Notes under the pieces: model-generated
What the model was told of the DNA's origin: nothing
Seen by the model: only the letters and a program-made list of their open reading frames with translations
The model's database searches: none
Made by a program: the position numbers and the translations under genes
DNA from: an uncultured Eubacteriaceae bacterium
GTDB lineage: Bacteria > Bacillota > Clostridia > Lachnospirales > CAG-274
DNA: 6,189 nucleotides
Direction of reading: 5' to 3'
Assembly (NCBI GenBank): GCA_947565475.1
Contig: CANOGI010000136.1
Coordinates: 1 to 6,189, forward strand
Shown here: piece after piece, positions 1 through 5,975 of the stretch
How the letters are laid out: each line of letters opens with the position of its first letter
How positions within the stretch are numbered: position 1 is the first letter of the stretch

Positions 1-148
1 CTTGAAAGAAGTCTAATATAAGATGGTCAATACAAACTTTATTTGCTTCAGCGGAATTAAGTATTGAACAAAACGGGACATTATTCATATTGGAATATGC
101 CTTATTTATAATTTTTTCAGGGGTATTGATGGATATCAACTGGAAATT
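1..148 (-). other. Open frame running off the window; possible partial or decayed gene
   Basis: Reading leftwards past the TAA stop of the neighbouring gene (149-151), the same frame stays open for about 49 codons to the window edge, while the other two minus frames meet stops quickly. The translation looks protein-like, with segments such as PEKIINKAYSNMNN and CSILNSAEANKV. At this base composition a chance open run of this length is unlikely but possible (a rough estimate is a few percent over three frames). No convincing start is visible: a TTG at 137-139 and an ATG further in both lack a Shine-Dalgarno sequence. It could be a downstream gene with a weak start, the remnant of one, or a C-terminal extension cut off by a nonsense change. 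I do not recognise the family. Confidence 0.3.
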
Positions 149-1102
149 TTATTTATACAATCCTAATCTTAGCAAATCATTATAATCAAAATATAGTATT
201 CCATTTTCTTTTTTCATCTTTATTCCGTTAAACTCGCCGGAAGCGTTTTCAGAATTCATAAAACTATCAGTAATTTCATCAACAGGATAAATAATTTTAT
301 TATTTATTGAACTATTTTCATAAAAACAATATACATAAACAAATCCGGGAATATTTGATGGTTCTGTCTTAATATTTTTATCTATGTTTTTTTCTTCTAC
401 AAGAATTTTATCAAAATTTGTTATACCTGATATCCACTCAAAATCAGATGATTCTATATCAGCGAAAGCGAACCGGTCTGCTTGTGGATAAATAGCGCTA
501 TTTAAATCGTTACCTAAATAGTGAACTACTGTATTATTAAGGGTTTTAGCGTAGTCGGGTGTAGCGTAATATTGTCCGTTAATATATACCACATCACCAT
601 TTATTATATTTTCTGTAAGAGTACGAAAATCACTTGTGGAATATGGAATAAGAGCAGTGCTATTGAAAGCAAAATTGAAAGCGTTAACTGTTTGAGTGCT
701 TTTATCCCATTCTACAGTATAATCAGCACATTCTAATACAGCTCTGATTGGTAGATAAACTCTTCCGTTATTTATAACAGCTTTTGTATCATTTTGAGTT
801 TTTATATTATTATTATATATATAATCCTTTCCGACAGGAATCTCAATTCTATCATGTTCAGTTATAACTATTGCTGTTTGCTTATTGGAGTCATATCCAA
901 CAGCGGCACCTGTCGCCTCCATTGTAACCCTTAACGGCACCATTGTCCTGTTGCTGCTGTCCACATAAGGATAACCTGTCTCATTAGTAAATTTAACACT
1001 ATTTCCATTAATAAGTATATTGATTTGGTTATTACTTGCGTTTACATTAAATATATTTAACATAATTACGCAACAAGATATTATAAATAATCTTTTTTTC
1101 AT
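149..1102 (-). CDS. Secreted protein with copper amine oxidase N-terminal-like (stalk) domain
   Basis: This 317-residue protein has a signal peptide: a basic MKKR start, a hydrophobic core to about residue 20, and a likely signal peptidase I site after VNA (residue 22). The two Cys at 10-11 sit too early for a lipobox. Residues about 26-141 match the copper amine oxidase N-terminal domain family (PF07833) by pattern. Two copies of its signature are visible: MVPLRVTMEATGAAVGYD at 54-71 and YLPIRAVLECADYTVEWD at 116-133, each followed by a short strand ending in V. In Clostridia this fold is a common extracellular module and does not imply amine oxidase activity; no oxidase catalytic domain is present. 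Residues 142-317 are aromatic- and Asn-rich and not recognised; the NGILYFDYNDLLRLGL ending resembles a small terminal subdomain. The start is supported by AGAAAGG 11 bases upstream. No clear promoter is seen. Function is unknown, but surface or secreted location is likely. Confidence 0.88.
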   Translation of the reverse strand: MKKRLFIISCCVIMLNIFNVNASNNQINILINGNSVKFTNETGYPYVDSSNRTMVPLRVTMEATGAAVGYDSNKQTAIVITEHDRIEIPVGKDYIYNNNIKTQNDTKAVINNGRVYLPIRAVLECADYTVEWDKSTQTVNAFNFAFNSTALIPYSTSDFRTLTENIINGDVVYINGQYYATPDYAKTLNNTVVHYLGNDLNSAIYPQADRFAFADIESSDFEWISGITNFDKILVEEKNIDKNIKTEPSNIPGFVYVYCFYENSSINNKIIYPVDEITDSFMNSENASGEFNGIKMKKENGILYFDYNDLLRLGLYK

Positions 1103-1294
1103 AAGTAAAACAACCTTTCTATTTTAAAATTTATTTTATATGTTTTAAGTAATCTTAAACTTGATTTAACTTTAAATGTCTTAAAAATACTATAATTTAC
1201 TATACAAAATTTTAAATTTATTAAAAAATATAAAATGATTTGAACTATTCTTCTACAATCATATCATATTGAGGAATGAAAATCAACTTTTTTA
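1103..1294. other. AT-rich 5' flank of the secreted-protein gene
   Basis: This stretch is very AT-rich and carries the minus-strand ribosome binding site AGAAAGG at 1114-1120 for the gene ending at 1102. Several TATAGT- and TATAAA-like hexamers occur on the minus strand, but none has a convincing -35 partner at 16-18 bases, so no promoter is called. No open frame or stable hairpin is evident. Confidence 0.5.
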
Positions 1295-1330
1295 GGAAAC
1301 ACCACATAATTCAAAGTAAAAATAATTTTA
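1295..1330 (+). repeat. Left terminal inverted repeat
   Basis: This arm contains GGAAACACCACA, a 5-base spacer, CAAAG and TAAAAATAATTTTA. It is the reverse complement of 1481-1517 apart from the two unmatched spacers and one base at the outer end. Three collinear matching blocks make a chance origin unlikely even in AT-rich DNA. Confidence 0.75.
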
Positions 1331-1480
1331 GCGAGAGCGAGCGAATTATCAGTGCTTTTGCCGCGCAAAAGTCAGCTAAAAGCCGCCCGCATATCTTTGA
1401 GGCACTTATTGGGTGTAAGTGTGGGATTTTTAATCCAACTTATAATGAAAACGCTTTTTCGTTAGGAGTGTATTTTTTTG

Positions 1481-1517
1481 TAAAATTATTTTTATTTCCT
1501 CTTTGTGTGGTGTTTTC
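1481..1517 (-). repeat. Right terminal inverted repeat
   Basis: Partner of the arm at 1295-1330. On the minus strand it reads GAAAACACCACA, CAAAG, a 6-base spacer, then TAAAAATAATTTTA. The direct repeat AG lies just outside this arm (1518-1519) and overlaps the start of the left arm (1294-1295); two bases are too little to call a target site duplication. Confidence 0.75.
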
Positions 1518-1703
1518 AGACACGCTATAGCAAAAATATTTTTCAAATTCTTTTAATTTAAATTTCTCTGTTTATAAAAGAAAAATACAGCGGTGACGTT
1601 TATAATTATTACAAACCCTTGTACGGAAGTTACGATGTTTTCAGTTTGTTTCTTAATATTGTTTTATGAGTAGTTGCTTTTCTTTAGTTTTAATGCAAAT
1701 TTT
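1518..1703. other. AT-rich gap downstream of yunB
   Basis: No gene is supported here. Just outside the inverted-repeat element are a short GCTATAGC palindrome (1524-1531) and AAAAATATTTTT (1532-1543). The octamer GTTTATAA appears twice between about 1570 and 1606. No GC-rich hairpin with a T-tract follows the yunB stop on the minus strand, so how yunB transcription ends is not visible. Confidence 0.4.
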
Positions 1704-2348
1704 TTATTCTTTACTCATATTCAGATAAGTTTGAGGAACAGTCCCGTTAAACACAGTGTTTACAAGCATAATTTTTCTTGATACTGAGACTTTTTTTGAG
1801 GAAAAGGGATTTACAATACTTATGTCAGTTTTCGCAACGAGCCATATTTTAAAATTTATTTGATTTATCCCCTGACTTTCAAAAGATGTTTCATAATCTG
1901 TAATAGTATTTCCCGTTTGAAGTATGGAGACGGTGAATTTCGGGCCAATATTTGATAAAAGCTCTATGCCTGAGAATATACCTATAGGCAAAGTTATCTT
2001 CTCATTTTCAGAAGCTTTTATTTCTTTGCTTATTTCGGCTGCGGTTTTTGAGCAGACCTTATTTATAAGCATTGTATCGGCGGAAAAATAATTTATTTTA
2101 TTATCACTGTCAAAAGTTTTCTCAAAAAAGTCTTTTGATGTTAAATTTAATTCTGAAACGACTTTTTCAACAGACTTATTTATTTTTTCATTTATCGTAT
2201 CCACAGCGTATTTTTCACCTATCTCAAGTACTGTCGGCAAAACTGTGTTTTTATACCGAATAAAAATAAAAATAAAACTTATAATAAATATAATAAAAAT
2301 AAAAATGAAAAATTTTTTTATTGTGCTTTTTCTTTTTTTGCTTTTCAT
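1704..2348 (-). CDS. yunB: Sporulation protein YunB
   Basis: The 214-residue product has a short Lys-rich cytoplasmic start, one transmembrane helix at about residues 13-30, and an extracytoplasmic domain. Residues about 118-212 carry the hallmarks of the YunB family (PF09560): ITLPIGIFSGIELLSNIGP at 118-136, a SFESQGINQINFKIWL segment at 155-170, a strand-rich NPFSSKKVSV stretch, and the closing VPQTYLNM at 204-211. In Bacillus subtilis, YunB is made under sigma-E in the mother cell and its loss impairs sporulation; its biochemical role is not known. The membrane anchor and outward-facing domain fit a role at the mother-cell/forespore interface. The start is supported by GGTGA four bases upstream, which matches the 3' part of the consensus ribosome site. 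The gene is transcribed away from the penicillin-binding protein gene. Identification is by residue pattern and is strong. Confidence 0.92.
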   Translation of the reverse strand: MKSKKRKSTIKKFFIFIFIIFIISFIFIFIRYKNTVLPTVLEIGEKYAVDTINEKINKSVEKVVSELNLTSKDFFEKTFDSDNKINYFSADTMLINKVCSKTAAEISKEIKASENEKITLPIGIFSGIELLSNIGPKFTVSILQTGNTITDYETSFESQGINQINFKIWLVAKTDISIVNPFSSKKVSVSRKIMLVNTVFNGTVPQTYLNMSKE

Positions 2349-2352
2349 GGGT

Positions 2353-2357
2353 TCACC
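2353..2357 (-). promoter_or_regulatory. Ribosome binding site of yunB
   Basis: GGTGA on the minus strand lies 4 bases before the ATG at 2348 and can pair with the UCACC part of the 16S rRNA tail. It fixes the start codon, because no other ATG upstream in this frame has a comparable signal. Confidence 0.5.
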
Positions 2358-2375
2358 GGCTTTTATTTTTATTAT

Positions 2376-2402
2376 ATTTTATGTGTATCGGTGTTGGATT
2401 AT
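2376..2402 (-). promoter_or_regulatory. Sigma-E-like promoter candidate for yunB
   Basis: On the minus strand, CATAAAAT (2376-2383) matches the sigma-E -10 consensus CATACAAT at 7 of 8 positions. An ATA -35 core (2400-2402) lies 16 bases upstream. The -10 ends 27 bases before the start codon, giving a short leader with room for the GGTGA ribosome site. Known sigma-E control of yunB in Bacillus makes this reasonable, but the -35 match is short and the region is AT-rich, so chance matches are possible. Confidence 0.4.
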
Positions 2403-2610
2403 TTTTCAAACAAGACGATTTATGATAATATTATACTAAGTGTTAGCTATCATTAACCATATTAAGACAAAAGGATATTAATATATTCATAAGACGCTTT
2501 TTGAATATTTATACGATACTTTTTATGTTATTTGGATTAGAAATATATTTTTAAGAGGTTTAAATGATTGGCGTCAATAAAATTTTTTTTATTTATTAAT
2601 AAATTTTTCT
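2403..2610. other. Divergent intergenic region between yunB and the PBP gene
   Basis: This is AT-rich sequence with no supported frame. It contains a perfect 14-base palindrome, ATTTATTAATAAAT (2591-2604), six bases upstream of the -35 box of the PBP gene, and a smaller ATATTAATAT palindrome further left. No riboswitch-like or terminator-like structure is seen. Confidence 0.4.
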
Positions 2611-2638
2611 TTGAAAGTTACTTGTATTCTGTTATAAT
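2611..2638 (+). promoter_or_regulatory. Sigma-A promoter of the PBP gene
   Basis: TTGAAA (2611-2616) and a perfect TATAAT (2633-2638) are separated by 16 bases. Transcription would start near 2645, leaving a leader of about 15 bases just long enough for the ribosome site. This predicts vegetative expression, unlike the sporulation-type signal facing the other way. Confidence 0.75.
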
Positions 2639-2648
2639 TAAGTAAGCA

Positions 2649-2654
2649 GGGAGG
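2649..2654 (+). promoter_or_regulatory. Strong ribosome binding site of the PBP gene
   Basis: GGGAGG lies 5 bases before the first of two tandem ATG codons (2660) and 8 bases before the second (2663). The second spacing is closer to the optimum, so translation may start at residue 2 of the listed protein. Confidence 0.8.
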
Positions 2655-2659
2655 TAAGA

Positions 2660-5600
2660 ATGATGAATTCATCAAATAATGATAGTAATCGAAATTATCC
2701 TCGTCAGAGAAATAGTATTAATCGTCAAAACTCTTCTTTACATAGGCATGAGCCGTCAGGGGAACGTTATAACAGAGGCGCTTATGACAATTTAAAAAAG
2801 GGCAGCAGGGAAAGAAACGCTTATGACAGAATTATGAATAATGTTAAAAATCAGGGCCCCCGAGATTCTGACAATTATTTAAGAAACGGAAGAGGCACAA
2901 ATTCAAGCCGTCATGAAAATCCTTATTCTCGAAACGGAAAAAATAGTTCTTTAAAAGGTGATTATAAAATACCTCGTTATGAATACGACGATGTGGAAGA
3001 CGACGATTTTTCCGAGAGCGATAAAAACGGAAAAAAGAAAAAAGTTAAAAAGAAAAGTAAATTCAAAACTTTTTTGAAGGTATTTTTTCTCATATTTTTT
3101 ATTATTGTTTTCGCTGTTTCAGGAGCGGTTATTGGCGCTGTTATGGGAATTATCGATAAAGCTCCGAATCTTGAGCTTATTGCCATTGAGCCGAACATAT
3201 ACACCTCCGTTATTTATGACGCCAACGGAAACGAAATTGACAGGTTCCATGGAGAAGAAAACAGGGAATATGTCACGTTGGATAAAATTCCTAAAAATAT
3301 GCAAAACGCTATTATAGCCATTGAGGACGAGAGATTTTACAGTCATGGCGGTATTGATATAAGAAGTATTTTTCGCGCGGCTTATTCAACTATTTTTGGA
3401 AATCGTCTTGAGGGAGCGAGCACAATCACTCAACAGCTTATAAAAAATAATATTACTAAGGTTACAAGAAATAATATAGAGACAAAGATTCAGGAAATGT
3501 ATCTCGCTCTTGAATATGAGGACGAGCTTGAGAAACAGCTTGGAAGCGAAAAGGCGGCTAAAAATTATATACTTGAGCTGTATTTAAACACAATTTATCT
3601 AAATCATGGCTATAATGGTGTTCAAGCGGCGGCTCTTGGTTATTTCGGTCGAGACGTTTCAGAACTTACTCTTTCAGAATGTGCTGTCTTGGCTGGGATT
3701 ACAAATAGTCCGACCCGTTATTCTCCAAGGTTAAATCCGGAGAATAATCAGTCAAGGCAAAGACGTATACTTAAAAATATGTTTGAGCAGGGATATATAA
3801 CAAAAGATGAGTATGACGAGGCATATAACGACGATGTTTACGCCAGAATAAGCGAATATGACAAAACGGTTGAAGACACAGGGGCGAGCGTGCACAGTTA
3901 TTTTGTGGACGGGCTTTTTGAGCAGGTTTCAAAAGACTTGCAGGAACAGCATAATATGAGCGTAGCTCAGGCGAATAACCTTTTATATAATGGAGGTCTT
4001 GAGATTCATTCAACTTTTGAGCCTAAAATTCAAAAGGTTGTGGACGAGGCGTATTTAAACGACGAGTTATTTCCAAGTATGGAATATAAAATAGACGTCA
4101 GTTATATTGTTTCTGTGGGTAATAAAGAATCGGGCAAACAGGAACACAAGGAATTTAAAAAACTTGTCAAAAATAAAGGCGAGGCGGACAGCTTTATTTC
4201 TGCTAAAAGGCAAGAGGTGTTGAGAAGTCTGCCGTCGGGGCAGGAAATTATCTCTGAAAAGTCAAATTACGCTGTTCAGCCTCAGTCGGCTATGGTCATT
4301 CTTGATTATAAAAAGGGTGAGGTGAAAGCTGTCGGCGGAGGACGGGGAGAAAAACTCGTAAACAGAGGTCTTAACAGAGCGGTCGATTCCGCGAGACAGC
4401 CAGGTTCTGTTTTTAAGGTTCTCGCCGCTTTTACTCCGGGAATTGATATGGGGGTTTTAACTCCGGCTACTGTTATTGATGATGTTCCTTTGGATTTAAA
4501 TGGCTATAAGCCTAAAAACTGGTACAAAGGCTATAGAGGTCTTTCAACTATTCGAGATGGTATAAGAGACTCTATGAATATAGTAGCTGTTAAAGCCATG
4601 AATCAGGCTGGAATTGACGCCAGTTATCAGTATCTTCTTAAAATGGGATTTACAACCCTTGAAAACGATAATCACGCGTCTACAGCTTTGGGCGGTCTTA
4701 CTCATGGTGTTACACAGCTTGAAACCGTCGCCGCTTTTGGTATGATCGCGAATGAGGGAAAATATTATAAACCGTCTTTTTATACAAAGGTTTATGACCA
4801 TAACGGAAAGCTTCTTCTTGAGAAACAAAGCGAGCCTACTCAGGTTATAAAAGCCTCTACCGCCTATTGTGTTACGGATATGATGAAAGATGTTATCAGG
4901 GCTGGTACAGGTACGAAAGCGAAATTTATAAATTCGAGCATGCCTATAGCCGGAAAAACGGGAACAACGCAAAACTCAAAGGATTTGACTTTCGCAGGGT
5001 ATACGCCTTATTACGCCGCCAGTATATGGCTTGGTTATGACAGATATGACGATACTGTTAAGAATATGGAGAGTCTTAAAGACCAGTCGGTTCATCTTAA
5101 AGTTTGGCGGTATGTTATGGAGAAAATTCACGAGGGGCTTGAGGTTAGGGATTTTGTGAAACCTTCAGGTATTGTTGTGAAATCAATTTGCAACGAGTCG
5201 GGAAAACTTGCCGTTTCGGGGTTATGTGATAAAGACCCGAGAGGCAGCAGAATAAGAAATGAGAATTTTATTGCGGGCACAGAGCCTAAAGAAAGCTGTG
5301 ACGTTCACAAATCTGCTACTTTTTGCAGTGAGTCAAAGATGTCGGCGAGCGAGTTTTGCCCGAGTGTTTTTACTCAGGTTGGGATTGTGCGTCCAGAACC
5401 TTATAATGGTTCTGAGAACGTTGATGACAGAAAGTATGAAATACACATAGGAGGAAGCTGTAATATTCATTTATCAAGCGAGGGAATTTCTGAGGAAGAG
5501 ACGGAAACTGTAACGAGCGAGGATGGGCAGTCTCCCGAGAATAATGAGGAATCACCGGAAAATGGTGACAGTGGTGAAGACAGTAATTCTAATAAAGTGA

Positions 5601-5824
5601 ATCAAGGCGGAAGTCAAACGCAGACGCCAAATACGGCGCCTAAGCCAAACGAGGGCTTGGCGGAACCTCCTGTAAATAACGGCGGTGTTATTGACAGCGG
5701 GGGCGTTGTAACAGCTAATGGAAATCCTGTGCAGGATACGCCGCCTCTGGAACCGTCTACTCAGGCCGCTGTTGCTCCTCCGCCTCCGAGCAGAGATAAT
5801 TTGATTATTGATGATCCGATGTAA
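2660..5824 (+). CDS. ponA: Class A penicillin-binding protein 1A (bifunctional peptidoglycan synthase)
   Basis: This 1054-residue enzyme polymerises lipid II glycan strands and cross-links their peptides outside the membrane. The order is: Asn/Arg-rich disordered cytoplasmic tail (1-108), acidic DDVEDDD then KKKKVKKKSK, one transmembrane helix (about 137-165), glycosyltransferase-51 domain (about 180-390), and transpeptidase domain (about 445-820). GT51 motifs are EDERFYSHGG with catalytic Glu222, GASTITQQLIKN (252-263), a motif with Glu274, and ILELYLN with YFG (304-330). Transpeptidase motifs are SVFK with the acylated Ser583, SMN (638-640) and KTGT (766-769), all intact. An insert of about 70 residues (466-535) precedes the transpeptidase core. 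The C-terminal region (about 836-937) has six Cys, including CDVH and CNIH, followed by an acidic Ser/Gly/Pro-rich tail. Both domains should be active. The symbol marks the PBP1 family, not proven orthology. The gene is monocistronic by its own promoter and terminator. Confidence 0.96.
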   Translation: MMNSSNNDSNRNYPRQRNSINRQNSSLHRHEPSGERYNRGAYDNLKKGSRERNAYDRIMNNVKNQGPRDSDNYLRNGRGTNSSRHENPYSRNGKNSSLKGDYKIPRYEYDDVEDDDFSESDKNGKKKKVKKKSKFKTFLKVFFLIFFIIVFAVSGAVIGAVMGIIDKAPNLELIAIEPNIYTSVIYDANGNEIDRFHGEENREYVTLDKIPKNMQNAIIAIEDERFYSHGGIDIRSIFRAAYSTIFGNRLEGASTITQQLIKNNITKVTRNNIETKIQEMYLALEYEDELEKQLGSEKAAKNYILELYLNTIYLNHGYNGVQAAALGYFGRDVSELTLSECAVLAGITNSPTRYSPRLNPENNQSRQRRILKNMFEQGYITKDEYDEAYNDDVYARISEYDKTVEDTGASVHSYFVDGLFEQVSKDLQEQHNMSVAQANNLLYNGGLEIHSTFEPKIQKVVDEAYLNDELFPSMEYKIDVSYIVSVGNKESGKQEHKEFKKLVKNKGEADSFISAKRQEVLRSLPSGQEIISEKSNYAVQPQSAMVILDYKKGEVKAVGGGRGEKLVNRGLNRAVDSARQPGSVFKVLAAFTPGIDMGVLTPATVIDDVPLDLNGYKPKNWYKGYRGLSTIRDGIRDSMNIVAVKAMNQAGIDASYQYLLKMGFTTLENDNHASTALGGLTHGVTQLETVAAFGMIANEGKYYKPSFYTKVYDHNGKLLLEKQSEPTQVIKASTAYCVTDMMKDVIRAGTGTKAKFINSSMPIAGKTGTTQNSKDLTFAGYTPYYAASIWLGYDRYDDTVKNMESLKDQSVHLKVWRYVMEKIHEGLEVRDFVKPSGIVVKSICNESGKLAVSGLCDKDPRGSRIRNENFIAGTEPKESCDVHKSATFCSESKMSASEFCPSVFTQVGIVRPEPYNGSENVDDRKYEIHIGGSCNIHLSSEGISEEETETVTSEDGQSPENNEESPENGDSGEDSNSNKVNQGGSQTQTPNTAPKPNEGLAEPPVNNGGVIDSGGVVTANGNPVQDTPPLEPSTQAAVAPPPPSRDNLIIDDPM

Positions 5825-5855
5825 ATACTTTATTATTGAAAGTTTAATATTTTTT

Positions 5856-5910
5856 CAAGGTTGCTTAACAAATTTTATACTCCAAAATTTATTAAGCAAC
5901 CTTGATTTTT
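5856..5910 (+). terminator. Intrinsic terminator of the PBP gene
   Basis: CAAGGTTGCTTAA (5856-5868) pairs perfectly with 5892-5904. After one C-A mismatch the stem continues with AAATTTT (5870-5876) against AAAATTT (5884-5890), leaving a 7-base loop. A run of five T (5906-5910) follows. The stem starts 31 bases after the stop codon and separates the PBP unit from the riboswitch unit. On the minus strand an A-rich run follows instead, so it works in the plus direction. Confidence 0.88.
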
Positions 5911-5922
5911 GAAAAATTTGCC

Positions 5923-5951
5923 TTGCTTTGTTATTTACAAAGTGATATAAT
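5923..5951 (+). promoter_or_regulatory. Sigma-A-like promoter upstream of the riboswitch
   Basis: A perfect TATAAT (5946-5951) lies 17 bases after TTGCTT (5923-5928), a half-matching -35. Initiation near 5958 would place the whole aptamer in the transcript. A second, weaker option uses TTTACA near 5935 with an AT-rich -10 further on. Confidence 0.5.
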
Positions 5952-5975
5952 ATTATATATTTTGCTAATATGGCT

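Larger units (their letters stand above)
1295..1517. repeat. MITE-like element or structured RNA with terminal inverted repeats
   Basis: About 223 bases are bounded by long imperfect inverted repeats. Reading inwards, GGAAACACCACA (1295-1306) pairs with 1506-1517 with one G-T, CAAAG (1312-1316) pairs with CTTTG (1501-1505), and TAAAAATAATTTTA (1317-1330) is the exact reverse complement of 1481-1494. The only interruptions are a 5-base and a 6-base bulge. Complementarity stops at 1294/1518. The core (about 1331-1425) is clearly richer in G+C than its flanks and holds a 7-bp hairpin with a 3-base loop at 1355-1371, plus hairpins at 1403-1421 and 1424-1436. No transposase is encoded. An 84-codon frame (1276-1530) crosses the element but starts and ends in the flanks. 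Its GAGG lies one base from the ATG, too close to act as a normal ribosome site, so I treat it as a by-product. A non-autonomous transposable repeat is the leading reading; a stand-alone structured RNA is the main alternative. A target duplication is not clear (AG on both sides at most). Confidence 0.6.

Noticed and set aside
521..736. 71-codon plus-strand frame
   Set aside because: It lies antisense inside the secreted-protein gene, has no ribosome site and gives an unnatural composition; the minus-strand gene explains the region.
1063..1085. Possible lipobox (Cys10-Cys11) in the secreted protein
   Set aside because: The Cys lie only ten residues from the start, before the hydrophobic core ends, and lack the L-A/S-G/A-C pattern; a VNA cleavage site further on fits better.
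1121..1260. Sigma-A promoter for the secreted-protein gene on the minus strand
   Set aside because: TATAGT-like hexamers are present but no -35 box of reasonable quality lies at the right spacing; the extreme AT content makes such hexamers common by chance.
1295..1517. CRISPR array or 6S RNA as explanation of the inverted-repeat element
   Set aside because: There are no regularly spaced direct repeats, and I could not match the sequence to a 6S RNA layout; the multi-hairpin core with terminal inverted arms fits neither clearly.
2072..2439. Short plus-strand frames over yunB and its upstream region
   Set aside because: They are antisense to a clearly identified gene and consist of Ile/Phe/Lys-rich translations of AT-rich DNA.
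3771..4013. 80-codon minus-strand frame
   Set aside because: It is antisense to the linker between the PBP's two catalytic domains, without start signals or recognisable content.
4544..4972. 142-codon minus-strand frame inside the PBP gene
   Set aside because: It overlaps the transpeptidase motifs on the opposite strand, has no ribosome site and is Arg/Cys/His-rich as expected for an antisense shadow.
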